A stretch of 64,000 bases of DNA. It comes from Aureimonas sp. AU20. Its GTDB lineage: Bacteria > Pseudomonadota > Alphaproteobacteria > Rhizobiales > Rhizobiaceae. Made by a program: the position numbers and the translations under genes. Positions 25,033-34,525 of this stretch are shown here, one piece after another. Below the pieces are notes generated by a model, which saw only the letters and a list, made by a program, of their open reading frames with translations, was not told the origin of the DNA and did no database searches. Within the stretch, counting starts at the first letter, position 1, and the number at the start of each line of letters is the position of its first letter. Where the stretch lies: positions 124,001 to 188,000 of the forward strand of contig NZ_CP006370.1 in assembly GCF_001442755.1 (NCBI RefSeq). Direction: 5' to 3'.

Positions 25033-26634
25033 TCAGAGCGCGTCCTTGGCGGGCGGCTCGTCGCCCGTCGTCTCGTCCAACGGCGCGTCCTCTTCCAGCC
25101 CTTCGGGATCGGTCGCCTCGTCCGGGCCCTTGATCATCGTGCCGTTGATCTTGATCGAGCCATCGGCGGCGGCCTCGATCAGCCATTCCAGGCGCCCGCC
25201 ATCCTTGGGCTTCGACAGGCCCTTGGCGAATTGCAGCATGCCCACGGCCTGATGGAGGCTGGGATCGTCCGCCGCCGCGCCCTGGAGCGTGCCGATCACC
25301 GTGTCGAGACCGGCCGCGTCGATGGCCAGCTTCGCGTCGGGGGCGCCGGACGCGAACGACATGTCGCCGCTGAAGGCGATGTCGAGATCGCGCGAATGGA
25401 TGCGGCTCGGCTTGATCCGCGCCTGAATGCGCTCGGGCGCGAAAGCGGCGGCGGCCTTCGCCTGGGCTTCCGGCGACAGCGGCGGGTCCTGCGTGAAATC
25501 CGCCTCGTCGAGAGCGATGGCCACCGGGGTCGCGAGATCGGCGCCCGATACGGCAACGCCGATCTCGATCAGGTCGGGCGAGAGCGAGGCGCCCCAGGGC
25601 GGCATGAACGGCGTCTCGATCGCGATGCCGCGCAGCGCCAACTCCATGTCCATGGTCGAGTCCGTCGCCACGCCGCTGAGGCGCAGAGACTGGCTGGCCT
25701 CCTCGGCGCGGAACTTGCCCTGGGACATGGCGAGGGACACGTCCTTGGCGGTGGCGCCGCCTTCGAGGCTGGCCCAAAGCGGCAGGATGGCGCGGAGCTT
25801 GTCCTTGAGCTCGGTTCCGAACGGGCCGGCGAGCGTCGCCTTCGCGTCGTGGTCCAGCGCCTCCACATTGGCGATGACCAGCGTGTAGAGATCGAGCAGC
25901 GGACGGGTTCGGGCGGCCTTGGCCGCGCCGCGCGTCTCGATCTCCTTCGCGCCCATATCCATTGTGAGCGACAGGGGCTCGCCGTCTTCTCCGGCGGGAA
26001 TGGTGAAGCTCGTCGCCTGGGTGACGGTGTCGTAGACCTGCGTGAACGCGATGTCGGCCGCGCCGTTTCCGGCGGGCGCACCGTCGATCTTGATCCGCGT
26101 CTGCGCGATCTTGGTGTCGCTGGTCGTGTTGACGGCGTCGGACTGATGGGTCGTGGTCGCCCCCGCCTGCCCCTCGGCCGACAGGAAGGTGGCAAGCTCC
26201 GGCGAGTAGATGCCCTTGATGAGCTGCGACTCCTGCCGATAGGCGAAGCTCTCCGCTTGGCCCCCCACATCGTAGGTGGTCGAGAAGGCGACGGGATCGG
26301 CGCCGAAGACGTTCCAGGTGCCGTCCGGCCGCTCGCTGACGATGAACGACAGGGGCGCGAAGGTGATCTTCACGCCCTGCATCTCCGACAGGGCGGCGGC
26401 AGGGTCGATCGTGATCCGCTGCCCGTTCGGATCGGGCTCGACGCGCAGGATGCGCTTGTCGAACGGCAGGTTGGTCAGGAGGGCGGCGAGCGAAGACTTC
26501 AGCCGCGCGGCGCTCACGGTGGTGCCGGCCTCGGCCGGAGCGGGTTGCGTGGCCCCATCCAGCGCGAAGGCCGGCGCGACGAGCGCGGTCGACAGACCCA
26601 GAGCGATCGCCGGACCCATGAAGTGATGACGCAT
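25033..26634 (-). CDS. Large exported hypothetical protein
   Basis: 533 residues with a signal peptide (PAIALGLSTALVAPAFALDG). The mature protein is beta-rich, without cysteines in recognisable motifs, and ends in a highly acidic tail (PEGLEEDAPLDETTGDEPPA). It resembles the DUF2125/DUF945-like group of periplasmic proteins in alphaproteobacteria, but this assignment is only by overall pattern. CAGGAGGTCAC precedes the ATG at 26634. Downstream of pbpC by 92 bp on the same strand, so it may be envelope-related. Confidence 0.6.
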   Translation of the reverse strand: MRHHFMGPAIALGLSTALVAPAFALDGATQPAPAEAGTTVSAARLKSSLAALLTNLPFDKRILRVEPDPNGQRITIDPAAALSEMQGVKITFAPLSFIVSERPDGTWNVFGADPVAFSTTYDVGGQAESFAYRQESQLIKGIYSPELATFLSAEGQAGATTTHQSDAVNTTSDTKIAQTRIKIDGAPAGNGAADIAFTQVYDTVTQATSFTIPAGEDGEPLSLTMDMGAKEIETRGAAKAARTRPLLDLYTLVIANVEALDHDAKATLAGPFGTELKDKLRAILPLWASLEGGATAKDVSLAMSQGKFRAEEASQSLRLSGVATDSTMDMELALRGIAIETPFMPPWGASLSPDLIEIGVAVSGADLATPVAIALDEADFTQDPPLSPEAQAKAAAAFAPERIQARIKPSRIHSRDLDIAFSGDMSFASGAPDAKLAIDAAGLDTVIGTLQGAAADDPSLHQAVGMLQFAKGLSKPKDGGRLEWLIEAAADGSIKINGTMIKGPDEATDPEGLEEDAPLDETTGDEPPAKDAL

Positions 26635-26726
26635 GCGTGACCTCCTGGTCGAACTCTCTTCAACACCGTGATTCGCCCGAGCGGACAATTTGCCGCAACG
26701 ATGGCGGGTATGGACATACCCAATTC

Positions 26727-28847
26727 TCACTGGAGAAACACCCGCGTCGAGGCGGCGGCGCCGGTGGAATCGACCACCGAAATCTCCACGAAGCCCGGTT
26801 CGCTCGGGCGCCAGGCCGCTTGGCGCTCGTAAAGACCGCGCAGCGCCAGATGCCCGTCGACATACCAGGCGAAGGGCGGCTTGCCGTTGCGCACCTTGAG
26901 GCTGAGATCGCTCTCTCCGCTGGCCGGGGCGTCCGGCCCGAGCCCCAGTTCCACCCGCGCGTCCCTCGGCGGGAAGACGATCTCGGGCGCATCGGCGAGC
27001 GCCGTCGGGCCGCCGGCGCGAAGCCGCCGCATGGCCGGCGGCAAGGCGCGCGAGCCGGCGGCGGAGAGAATGCCCGGCGGCGGCCCGGGCAGGCGAACCG
27101 GCGGGCCGATACGCGCAAACACGTCGCGCATCACGGGCGCGGCCGAATCCTGGCCCACGAGGCCCGCCACCGGCGCCCCGTCCGGTCGCCCGAGCCAGAC
27201 GCCCACGACATGGCGCCCGTCATAGCCGACGGTCCAGGCGTCGCGGTAACCGAAGGAGGTGCCGGTCTTGTAGGCGATCGTGCCCGGCGGCCCCTTGGCC
27301 GTGGTCGGCGCGCCGGCGAGGATCGACGTGACGTACCACGCCGCCTGCTCGCTCAGGATGCGGCGGCCGGCGGCGGCCGGACCGCCCGGCGGCGCGTCCG
27401 CCTCGATGCGCAGCGGGCGCGCAACGCCGCCATTGGCGAGGCCGGCATAGATCCGCACGAGGTCTTCCAGCGAGATGCCGAGCCCGCCGAGGCCGATGGC
27501 GAGGCCCGGCAGGGTGCGGCTGCCGAGTTCGGGCTCCGCCCCGGCGCGGCGCATCCGCTCCACCAGCCGCGAGGGGCCGACGGCCGCCAGAAGCTCCACC
27601 GCCGGCAGGTTGCGCGAAAGCTGCAAGGCGCGGCGCACGGTGAGAACGCCGGTGAACTCGCTGTCGAAATTCTGCGGGGTGTAGCCGGCAAACGCCGTCG
27701 GCCGGTCGTCGATCAGGCTTTCGGGATGAGCGACGCCGCGCTCGAAGGCGAGCCCGTAGATCAGCGGCTTCAGCGTCGAGCCCGGCGAGCGCAGCGCCTT
27801 GGTGAGATCGACATATCCCTGCCGGCCTTCGTCGAAGAGATCGGGCGAGCCGAGCGAGGCGAGGATCTCGCCGGTCGTGTGGTCGGCGACGAGAATGGCG
27901 AGGCTCTGCGGCTTGGGGCTGCTCGCCATCTTGTCACGCGCATAGGCCTCGATGCGTCTTTGCAGCGCGGCGTCGATGGTGAGCCGCAGGCGCCCCCGCG
28001 CCCCGCCGGGCTTGATCGCCCGCGCGCGGGCCTCGCTTGCCGCGTGCGCGGCCAGAAGGGGCATGTCGAGGCGGCGGGTAGGAGTCGGCTCGCGCCGGGC
28101 GCGCTCGGCCTCCGCCGCGTCGAGAAGGCCGAGCTCGGCCATGCGGGCGAGAACGCGGTCCCGCGCGGCGCGCGCACGCTCTGGGTGCAGGTCCGGCCGC
28201 AGCCGCTCGGGTGCCTGCGGCAGGGCGACGAGCAGCGCGGCCTCGCCCGCGGACAGGCGCCGGGGCTCGTGGCCGAACCAGACGAGGCTCGCCGCGCGCA
28301 CGCCCTCGATATTGCCGCCATAGGGCGCGAGGCGCAGATAAAGCGACAGGATTTCCGGCTTGGTGCGCGCCCGCTCCAGCGCCAGCGCGCCCAGGAACTG
28401 CTCGCCCTTGGCGGCCACGCTGCGGGTCGGCAGGCGCTGGAGAAGCCGCGCCACCTGCATGGTCAGCGTCGATCCGCCGGACACGGCCCGCCCGTGCCAC
28501 ACCGATTGCAAAAGCGCGCGGGCGAGCGCTTGCGCGTCGATGCCGCCATGGGTCTCGAAGCGCTTGTCCTCCCAGGCGGAGAGCATGGCGAGAAAGCGCG
28601 GATCGACATCGCCGACCTCCGCCTCCAGCCGCCAGCGCCCGTCGCTCGCCGCGAAGGCGCGCAGGATCTCGCCGTCGCGCGCCTCCACCACCCGGCTCGT
28701 TTCGGGCTCGCGCAGCGCCGCGACGCGGGCCTCCACCGCGCGCTCCAAGGCGGCATGGCCGGCAATGGCAGCGACCATAACCAGCCCCATCGCCGCCAGG
28801 GCGGCCAGCGCGCGGCGCCGCCCCGCCAGGGCGCGCGGCGGTTTCAC
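26727..28847 (-). CDS. pbpC: Penicillin-binding protein 1C
   Basis: Bifunctional peptidoglycan synthase of 706 residues. One N-terminal transmembrane helix (15-33). Glycosyltransferase-51 domain with catalytic Glu93 in EDKRFETHGG and GGSTLTMQVARLL near 125. Transpeptidase domain with Ser357-x-x-Lys360 (SPGSTLK), an SRN motif (QLSRNLPA) and KTGTS near 530. C-terminal BiPBP_C-like beta domain. It starts with GTG, overlapping the TGA of the upstream alpha-2-macroglobulin gene by four bases; this pairing (yfhM-pbpC) is widely conserved and couples peptidoglycan repair with periplasmic protease defence. Confidence 0.95.
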   Translation of the reverse strand: MKPPRALAGRRRALAALAAMGLVMVAAIAGHAALERAVEARVAALREPETSRVVEARDGEILRAFAASDGRWRLEAEVGDVDPRFLAMLSAWEDKRFETHGGIDAQALARALLQSVWHGRAVSGGSTLTMQVARLLQRLPTRSVAAKGEQFLGALALERARTKPEILSLYLRLAPYGGNIEGVRAASLVWFGHEPRRLSAGEAALLVALPQAPERLRPDLHPERARAARDRVLARMAELGLLDAAEAERARREPTPTRRLDMPLLAAHAASEARARAIKPGGARGRLRLTIDAALQRRIEAYARDKMASSPKPQSLAILVADHTTGEILASLGSPDLFDEGRQGYVDLTKALRSPGSTLKPLIYGLAFERGVAHPESLIDDRPTAFAGYTPQNFDSEFTGVLTVRRALQLSRNLPAVELLAAVGPSRLVERMRRAGAEPELGSRTLPGLAIGLGGLGISLEDLVRIYAGLANGGVARPLRIEADAPPGGPAAAGRRILSEQAAWYVTSILAGAPTTAKGPPGTIAYKTGTSFGYRDAWTVGYDGRHVVGVWLGRPDGAPVAGLVGQDSAAPVMRDVFARIGPPVRLPGPPPGILSAAGSRALPPAMRRLRAGGPTALADAPEIVFPPRDARVELGLGPDAPASGESDLSLKVRNGKPPFAWYVDGHLALRGLYERQAAWRPSEPGFVEISVVDSTGAAASTRVFLQ

Positions 28848-31800
28848 CGCAGCGGGCCGATCACCGAGACATGCGCCTCGGCCGTCTGGCCGCGCCGCTC
28901 CGGCCGGTACATGTCCTCCACCGTGGCGGCGGGGTGCACGAACTCGCCGGGCGACAGCGCCCGGACGATATAGGCAAAGCGCAGCCTTTTCAGATCGTTG
29001 GCCGGCTTGTCCACCGCCGCGAGAAAGCGCTCGGCACGAAACTCGGTGTGGGTGGCCTCGCCGGAGAGTTCGAGGAAGTCCAGCGCCGCCACGTCCCCGC
29101 CGCGCAGGATGGCGGGATTGTCGATGGCGAAGCCCGCCGGCAGCGGATCGTCGATCATCAGCCGCGCCGGAGCGGTATCGACCGGCAAGACGTCGACCAC
29201 CGCCACCAGACGCGAGCCTTGCGCGATGTTGGCCGGGTCGGCCTCCTCGCCTTCCAGCGTGTAGTAGCTTCGGGTGATCTCGTAGCCTGAGCTCATCGGC
29301 GGCAGCGGCACGCTCGGCACGCCGGCCATGGTCAGCGAGGCGGCGACCGGCGCCGCGCCCCGGTTGCCGATCACGAGACCGGGGGTCAGCGCCGCCTCGT
29401 CCAGCGTGCGGGCGAGCACGCCGTCGCGCGGCGTCCCGTCAACGGTCAGCTTGGGCGGTGCGGCGGTCAGCGCGGCGTGGGCGGCGAGCAGCGACCAGAC
29501 GTCTTCCTGCGTCGAGGTGTAGCGCTTGGCCGCGCGCTCCTGCCCGACCTTGCGCGCCAGCGGCGCGAGATCGAGCCCGTCGACCCCGGTTTCGAGCGCC
29601 AGCGTCGTGACGGCCGCGCCGTCGCGCAGCGCGGTGCCGTAGTCGCTCCGGCTCGGCGCATCGCCCGCGCCGCCCGCGGCCTGCGTCACCGCCGTTCGGA
29701 ACAGCGCCTCGGCGCGCACCCGGTCGCCATAAAGGGCGAGCGCGCCGGCCAGCTGCGCCTGCGAGAGCGGCGTCTTGAAGCCCGCCGCCTCGTTGTCGGC
29801 GGTGTAGCGCAGGTCGCCGATCGCGGCGCGGCCGTTGCGCGCCAGCACGTAATAGGCATAGGCCGCCTTGCTCCAGTCCGGCTGGTCCGGCAGGTAGGCG
29901 AGCTGGTTGCGCAGATTGTCGAGCGCCAGCGTGAAGCCCTCCGCCGGCACGTCGTAGCCCGCCTCCCGCGCGCGGGTGAGGAAGTCCGTGACATAGGCGT
30001 CGAGCCAGAGATCGCCGCTGCCCGGTGCCCAGAGGCCGAAGGCGCCGCTGGAATCCTGGTTGGCGAGAACGCTCTTGATCGCGCCGTCCACGCGCTCGCG
30101 CACCGTCTTCGTCTCGCCAGCGCGCGCTTCATCCGGCCGCGCGGCGAGCCCGGCGGCCAGCACCGTCTCGTCGAGATAGAGGAGCGGCAGGGCGCGGCTG
30201 GTGAGCTGTTCCGTGCAGCCATAGGGATAGGTATCGAGCGCGGCGACGACGCCCGCCAGATCGAACCCGCCAAGCGGCGTGACGGCCAGCGTCGCGCGCG
30301 CCGTGCCGGGCCGGAACTCCGTCAAGAGATCGGAGCCGAGCGAGAGCTGGCCCCCGGCGGCGATCTCGAAGCGGCTCTTGCGCACGGTGCGCGGCTGGAT
30401 CGATCGCACGGGCAGCGCGAAGCTCTTGTGCAGCACCGTCCCGTCCGGGGTCGTCAGGGCGAGTTCGAGCGCGCCCTCGCCCGGCCCGATTGCCTCCACC
30501 GGCACGAGCAGCCGCGCGCGGCCGCCCTCGGTGAGGTCGAGATCGGCCGAGGCGTTGGCCGCGATGCGCAAGGCGCCCTCGCCGCCGGCGAGCGCCAGAT
30601 GCACCCGGCCCGCCGGCCCTTCGACATGGTTGAGGTCGATCGCGATGCGCGAACTGTCGCCGGGGCTGAGGAACAGCGGCCGGCTGACCTGCGCCACGAT
30701 GGGATCGCGGACCAGGAGATCGGTCGAGTCCTCGCCGACGCCGGTCTTCGACCAGGCGATCGCCATCAGCTTCAGCGTGCCGTTGAAGTCGGGCACATCC
30801 AGCGTGACATGGGCCCGCCCGTCCGCCCCCACGGGAACGACGCCGGAAAACAGCGCCACGAGCTGGTCCATCGGCGGCAGGGAAACGCCGCTCGCCCCCG
30901 CGTCGCCGCCCGAACGCACCGAGCCCGGTGCGCCCTGCATCCGGTCGATCAACCGGCTGTAGAGATCGCGGATCTCGACGCCGAGCCGGCGCTGGCCGAA
31001 ATAATGGGTCTTGGGCGAAGGCGGCGCGAAGCCGGTAACGTTGAGAATGCCGGCATCGACGGCCGCGAGCGTGACGAAGGCGCTCTCCCCCGGCTTCACG
31101 CCGGCAAGCTGGAGATCGATCCCCACCGGGCCGCGCGGCGCGATGCGCTCCGGCGCTTCGATCGCCACTTGGAGCGCCCGCTCGCCCGGCTCCACGCTCG
31201 CATGGGCAAGACCCAGCGCGCGACCGGGCATCTGCTTGGCGGCGATGTCCATCGGCCGGTAGAGCACCGCCGCGACATAGGCCCCCGGCCCCCAGTCGCG
31301 CGTCACCTCCAACGTCACGTCGCCGCCGCCCAGCGGAATGTCGGCGGTGGTCACGGCGACGACGCGCTCGTCCATCACCAGCACCTGCGCCTTGCCGGCA
31401 AAGCGCGGCTCGATATGCACCACGGCCTTGTCGCCGACGCTGTAGCGCGGCTTGTCGAGTGCAATTTTCAGGATGTCCGGCGTTTCCAACGCGCGCGCGG
31501 AGACACTCCAGCCGGCGGAAAAGGCGATGCTCGCGGGCAACGCCGCCCCGGCGGGATCGGTCAGCACCAGCTCGTAGCTGCCCCAGTCGACGGGGAGCGA
31601 AAGCTTGGCCGGCGCATCGGCCGTCAGGTCGAGCGCACCGCTACTGACCCGCGCGACACGGCGCACCGGCTCGTAGTTCCAGCGCCCGTTGGAGGAATAC
31701 CACGTGTAGTCCGTCGAGATGTGGTTCAGCACCCATTGCGCGGCCTTGAGATCGACCCGCGCGCCGTCGGGGCCGACCGCGACAACCTCGAACCCGCCCT

Positions 31801-34405
31801 CGCCGCCCTGACCGAGCGCGCCTTCGAAGAGCGGGCGCAGGCCGATGCGCGGCTTCGTGCCTGCCAGGGGCCGGGTCGCCGTGCGCTCCACAGGGCGCCC
31901 GCCGGCGTCGGTGACGCGCACCTGCACCGTGGCGCTCATCGGCTTGGTGGTGGCCGGCGCCTCGAACGGCTCCAGCGAGACCTTAGCGGCGCCGTCCTCG
32001 CCGGTCGGCTCGGCCTCGAAGGGCAGGCGAACGGCGGTGGGCTTGTCGTCCGCAAGGCCGAACTGCACGCCGGGATAGCGATCGAGCCCGTCGACGGCGC
32101 TCAGCACCGTTTCGCCGGAAACGCCCAAGCCCGCCGCCGGCGCGCCGAAGAGGTAGCGCACGGCCAGATCGATCGGCGGCGGCGCGGCGGGGTCGATCGG
32201 CCCTTCGGGCAGCGCGAGGTCGAAGTCGATCTTTTCCGGCTCGAAATCCTCGACGCGAAGGCTGGTGCGGGCGAGCGCGGGCTGCTTGGGGTCGGTGAAG
32301 AGGGCGACCGTCCAAAGCCCGCGCATGGCGCCGGCGGGAAGCGCGAGATCGGCGGCGAGACCGCCGGCCTGATTGGCCTTGAGGGCCAGGCGCCGATCCT
32401 CCACCCCGTCCGGCCGGGTGAGAATGCCGGTGAGGTCGAGATCGTCCACCGCCTCTCCCCCGGCGTCGCGCACCAGGGCCGTCAGATGCACAATGTCCCC
32501 GGCGCGGTAGATGCCGCGCTCGGTGGTCAGGAACACGTCCATCGCGCGCGCGGGCTCGCGCCCCTCGACGCCGCGATCGGTGAGGTCGAACGGGGCCGCC
32601 GTCATGTCGAGGAAGGAGAAGTCGCCGCCTTGCGGATCATCGCCCGGCTTGGCGGCCATCAGCACGGCGGGCCGGTCTCCACCCGCGCCTTTAAGGAGGC
32701 CCGGCGCGAAGCGGGCATGGCCGCTGGGGTCCGTCTCCGCCGTGCCTAGAATCTCGTTGTTGACCGCCACCAGTTCGAGCTTGGCGCCGGGAAGGGGCTC
32801 GGCGGTGGCCAGCGAGCGGGCGAAGACGTGGAACCCGTCCTCGCCGGCAAAGCTGGTGAGGCCGATATCGGTGACGACGAACCATTGCGTCGCCAGCGTT
32901 TCCTCGTCGCTGCGGGCGTTGGCCGCCTTGGCCGCCAGAACATAGACGCCGGGCCGGCGCTCCTTCAGGAGAGCGGCGACCGGAATGGCCGTCACGACCT
33001 CCTCATTCGCCACGCGCTTCACGTCCACGAAGCCCTTCCACAAAGCCTCGCCGTCGCTCTGCGTCACGGCGTCGAACTCGTAGGAACCCATCTGGCCGAG
33101 AAAGCGACTGTCGCCCATCGTGCGCGCCAGCGACCGGTCGCCGATGCGAAGCAGGCGCGCCTCCACGACGTCGGTGTTGACGGTGGTAACGGGCATGGTG
33201 GCATCGCCGCCCGCCGGCAGGACATAGGCATTGCCGGACAGGCGCACCGAGGGATCGCGGTCCCGCACATAGACCGAGACATCGGCCGATTTCGCCAGCG
33301 TCTCGCCACTCGCGGCCGGAACGCCCTTGCGCACCACCAGCCGGTAGCGCGCGCCATGGCGCACGCCGTCGACGCAGATCTGAGATCCGCTGGCGCTGGC
33401 GGGAAGCGTGTCGCCGCCCTCCACCGACAGGAAGTCGCCGGCGGTTTCGGACGCGGTGACGGCGGGGCTCAGCGGCTCGGAGAAGTTCAGGCAGATGCGC
33501 GGGCGCGCCGCGTTGTTGTCGACGCTGTTGTCGACGATGCGGAATCCGTGTTCGGCGACGGCAGCGTCCAGCCGCTTGCGCGCGTCGGGCCGCTCCTCGA
33601 TCGCCAGGCTCGCGCGCCAGGTGCGGATGGCGTCCTTCCATTCCTCGGCCGCCGCCATGGATTGGGCCAGGAAGTCCAGCGCCGCTGCCTTGGACCTGAT
33701 GTCCTTGGCCGAGAGATAGGCGTTGATCGCGGCCGGGGCGCGCAGGGCGGTGTTTTCGTCCAGCGCCTGCGCATCGTCGGAGGTGAAGGACAAGGCGGAC
33801 AGGGCGAGGCCGAGCCAGGCGCGGCCGGACTCGGGGTCGCGCCTCAGCGCCTCGCGATACAGCGGGATCGCCGCGCCGAAATCCCGCTGCGCCAGCGCCG
33901 CGTCCGCCGCCTTCCACAGGGCCTCGCCCGCCGGAACGGCGGCGTCGCGCTCCTCTTCGGCAAGGCCAAGGCGAAACTGGCGGGCCTCGTCGAGGCGGGT
34001 CTTGGGCAGGAAGACAAGCTCCGCCATTCGCTCGCGCAGCGCTTCGTCGCCGCTGGCCTTGGCCGCGCTGGCGCTGGCGGTGCCGATGCGGCCCGACACG
34101 ACGCCGGAGGCCGCGCGCAGCTCGCCCACCTCGGCCTTCAGAAAGCACCAGCCCTTGGCGGTGTTGAAGGTGAAGGCGCGGCATTGATTGTCGGCGAGGC
34201 AGGCCGTCTCGCAGAGATTCTGGTCGGCATCCTTCAGGATGTCGTAGTCGTGCCCGTAATAGTCGGCGTCGGGCGCGGGGACGATCGTCCGTTCGCCCTC
34301 CTGCGCCAGCGCTGCGCCCGTTAGGGAGAAGGCTCCCGGCGCGAGAGCCATAAGCCCCGCGAGCAAAAGACCCGCGAATCGGTTTTCGCGCCGTGCCATC
34401 GCCAT
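28844..34405 (-). CDS. yfhM: Bacterial alpha-2-macroglobulin (MG2-type) with N-terminal PAN domain
   Basis: Very large exported protein of 1853 residues. A signal peptide (about residues 1-35) is followed by a PAN/Apple-like module (about 40-110) with four to five cysteines (ETACLADNQCRAFTFNTAKG). A helical repeat/TPR-like stretch follows, then macroglobulin domains and the A2M domain. The thioester motif GCTEQ is intact at about residues 1396-1400, so it can covalently trap proteases in the periplasm. No lipobox is evident. It is coupled to pbpC (GTGA overlap), the standard arrangement. Confidence 0.93.
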   Translation of the reverse strand: MAMARRENRFAGLLLAGLMALAPGAFSLTGAALAQEGERTIVPAPDADYYGHDYDILKDADQNLCETACLADNQCRAFTFNTAKGWCFLKAEVGELRAASGVVSGRIGTASASAAKASGDEALRERMAELVFLPKTRLDEARQFRLGLAEEERDAAVPAGEALWKAADAALAQRDFGAAIPLYREALRRDPESGRAWLGLALSALSFTSDDAQALDENTALRAPAAINAYLSAKDIRSKAAALDFLAQSMAAAEEWKDAIRTWRASLAIEERPDARKRLDAAVAEHGFRIVDNSVDNNAARPRICLNFSEPLSPAVTASETAGDFLSVEGGDTLPASASGSQICVDGVRHGARYRLVVRKGVPAASGETLAKSADVSVYVRDRDPSVRLSGNAYVLPAGGDATMPVTTVNTDVVEARLLRIGDRSLARTMGDSRFLGQMGSYEFDAVTQSDGEALWKGFVDVKRVANEEVVTAIPVAALLKERRPGVYVLAAKAANARSDEETLATQWFVVTDIGLTSFAGEDGFHVFARSLATAEPLPGAKLELVAVNNEILGTAETDPSGHARFAPGLLKGAGGDRPAVLMAAKPGDDPQGGDFSFLDMTAAPFDLTDRGVEGREPARAMDVFLTTERGIYRAGDIVHLTALVRDAGGEAVDDLDLTGILTRPDGVEDRRLALKANQAGGLAADLALPAGAMRGLWTVALFTDPKQPALARTSLRVEDFEPEKIDFDLALPEGPIDPAAPPPIDLAVRYLFGAPAAGLGVSGETVLSAVDGLDRYPGVQFGLADDKPTAVRLPFEAEPTGEDGAAKVSLEPFEAPATTKPMSATVQVRVTDAGGRPVERTATRPLAGTKPRIGLRPLFEGALGQGGEGGFEVVAVGPDGARVDLKAAQWVLNHISTDYTWYSSNGRWNYEPVRRVARVSSGALDLTADAPAKLSLPVDWGSYELVLTDPAGAALPASIAFSAGWSVSARALETPDILKIALDKPRYSVGDKAVVHIEPRFAGKAQVLVMDERVVAVTTADIPLGGGDVTLEVTRDWGPGAYVAAVLYRPMDIAAKQMPGRALGLAHASVEPGERALQVAIEAPERIAPRGPVGIDLQLAGVKPGESAFVTLAAVDAGILNVTGFAPPSPKTHYFGQRRLGVEIRDLYSRLIDRMQGAPGSVRSGGDAGASGVSLPPMDQLVALFSGVVPVGADGRAHVTLDVPDFNGTLKLMAIAWSKTGVGEDSTDLLVRDPIVAQVSRPLFLSPGDSSRIAIDLNHVEGPAGRVHLALAGGEGALRIAANASADLDLTEGGRARLLVPVEAIGPGEGALELALTTPDGTVLHKSFALPVRSIQPRTVRKSRFEIAAGGQLSLGSDLLTEFRPGTARATLAVTPLGGFDLAGVVAALDTYPYGCTEQLTSRALPLLYLDETVLAAGLAARPDEARAGETKTVRERVDGAIKSVLANQDSSGAFGLWAPGSGDLWLDAYVTDFLTRAREAGYDVPAEGFTLALDNLRNQLAYLPDQPDWSKAAYAYYVLARNGRAAIGDLRYTADNEAAGFKTPLSQAQLAGALALYGDRVRAEALFRTAVTQAAGGAGDAPSRSDYGTALRDGAAVTTLALETGVDGLDLAPLARKVGQERAAKRYTSTQEDVWSLLAAHAALTAAPPKLTVDGTPRDGVLARTLDEAALTPGLVIGNRGAAPVAASLTMAGVPSVPLPPMSSGYEITRSYYTLEGEEADPANIAQGSRLVAVVDVLPVDTAPARLMIDDPLPAGFAIDNPAILRGGDVAALDFLELSGEATHTEFRAERFLAAVDKPANDLKRLRFAYIVRALSPGEFVHPAATVEDMYRPERRGQTAEAHVSVIGPLR

Positions 34406-34525
34406 CTCCCCCGCCTGTCCCCTGCGCCGGAATCTAGAGGAAGAGCTGTTCTCCCCACAAGCGCCGGTTTAAGGATCTATCAGGTGATTGCGCAGCGCGG
34501 ACGACGGACGGACCGCGCCGGCGCC

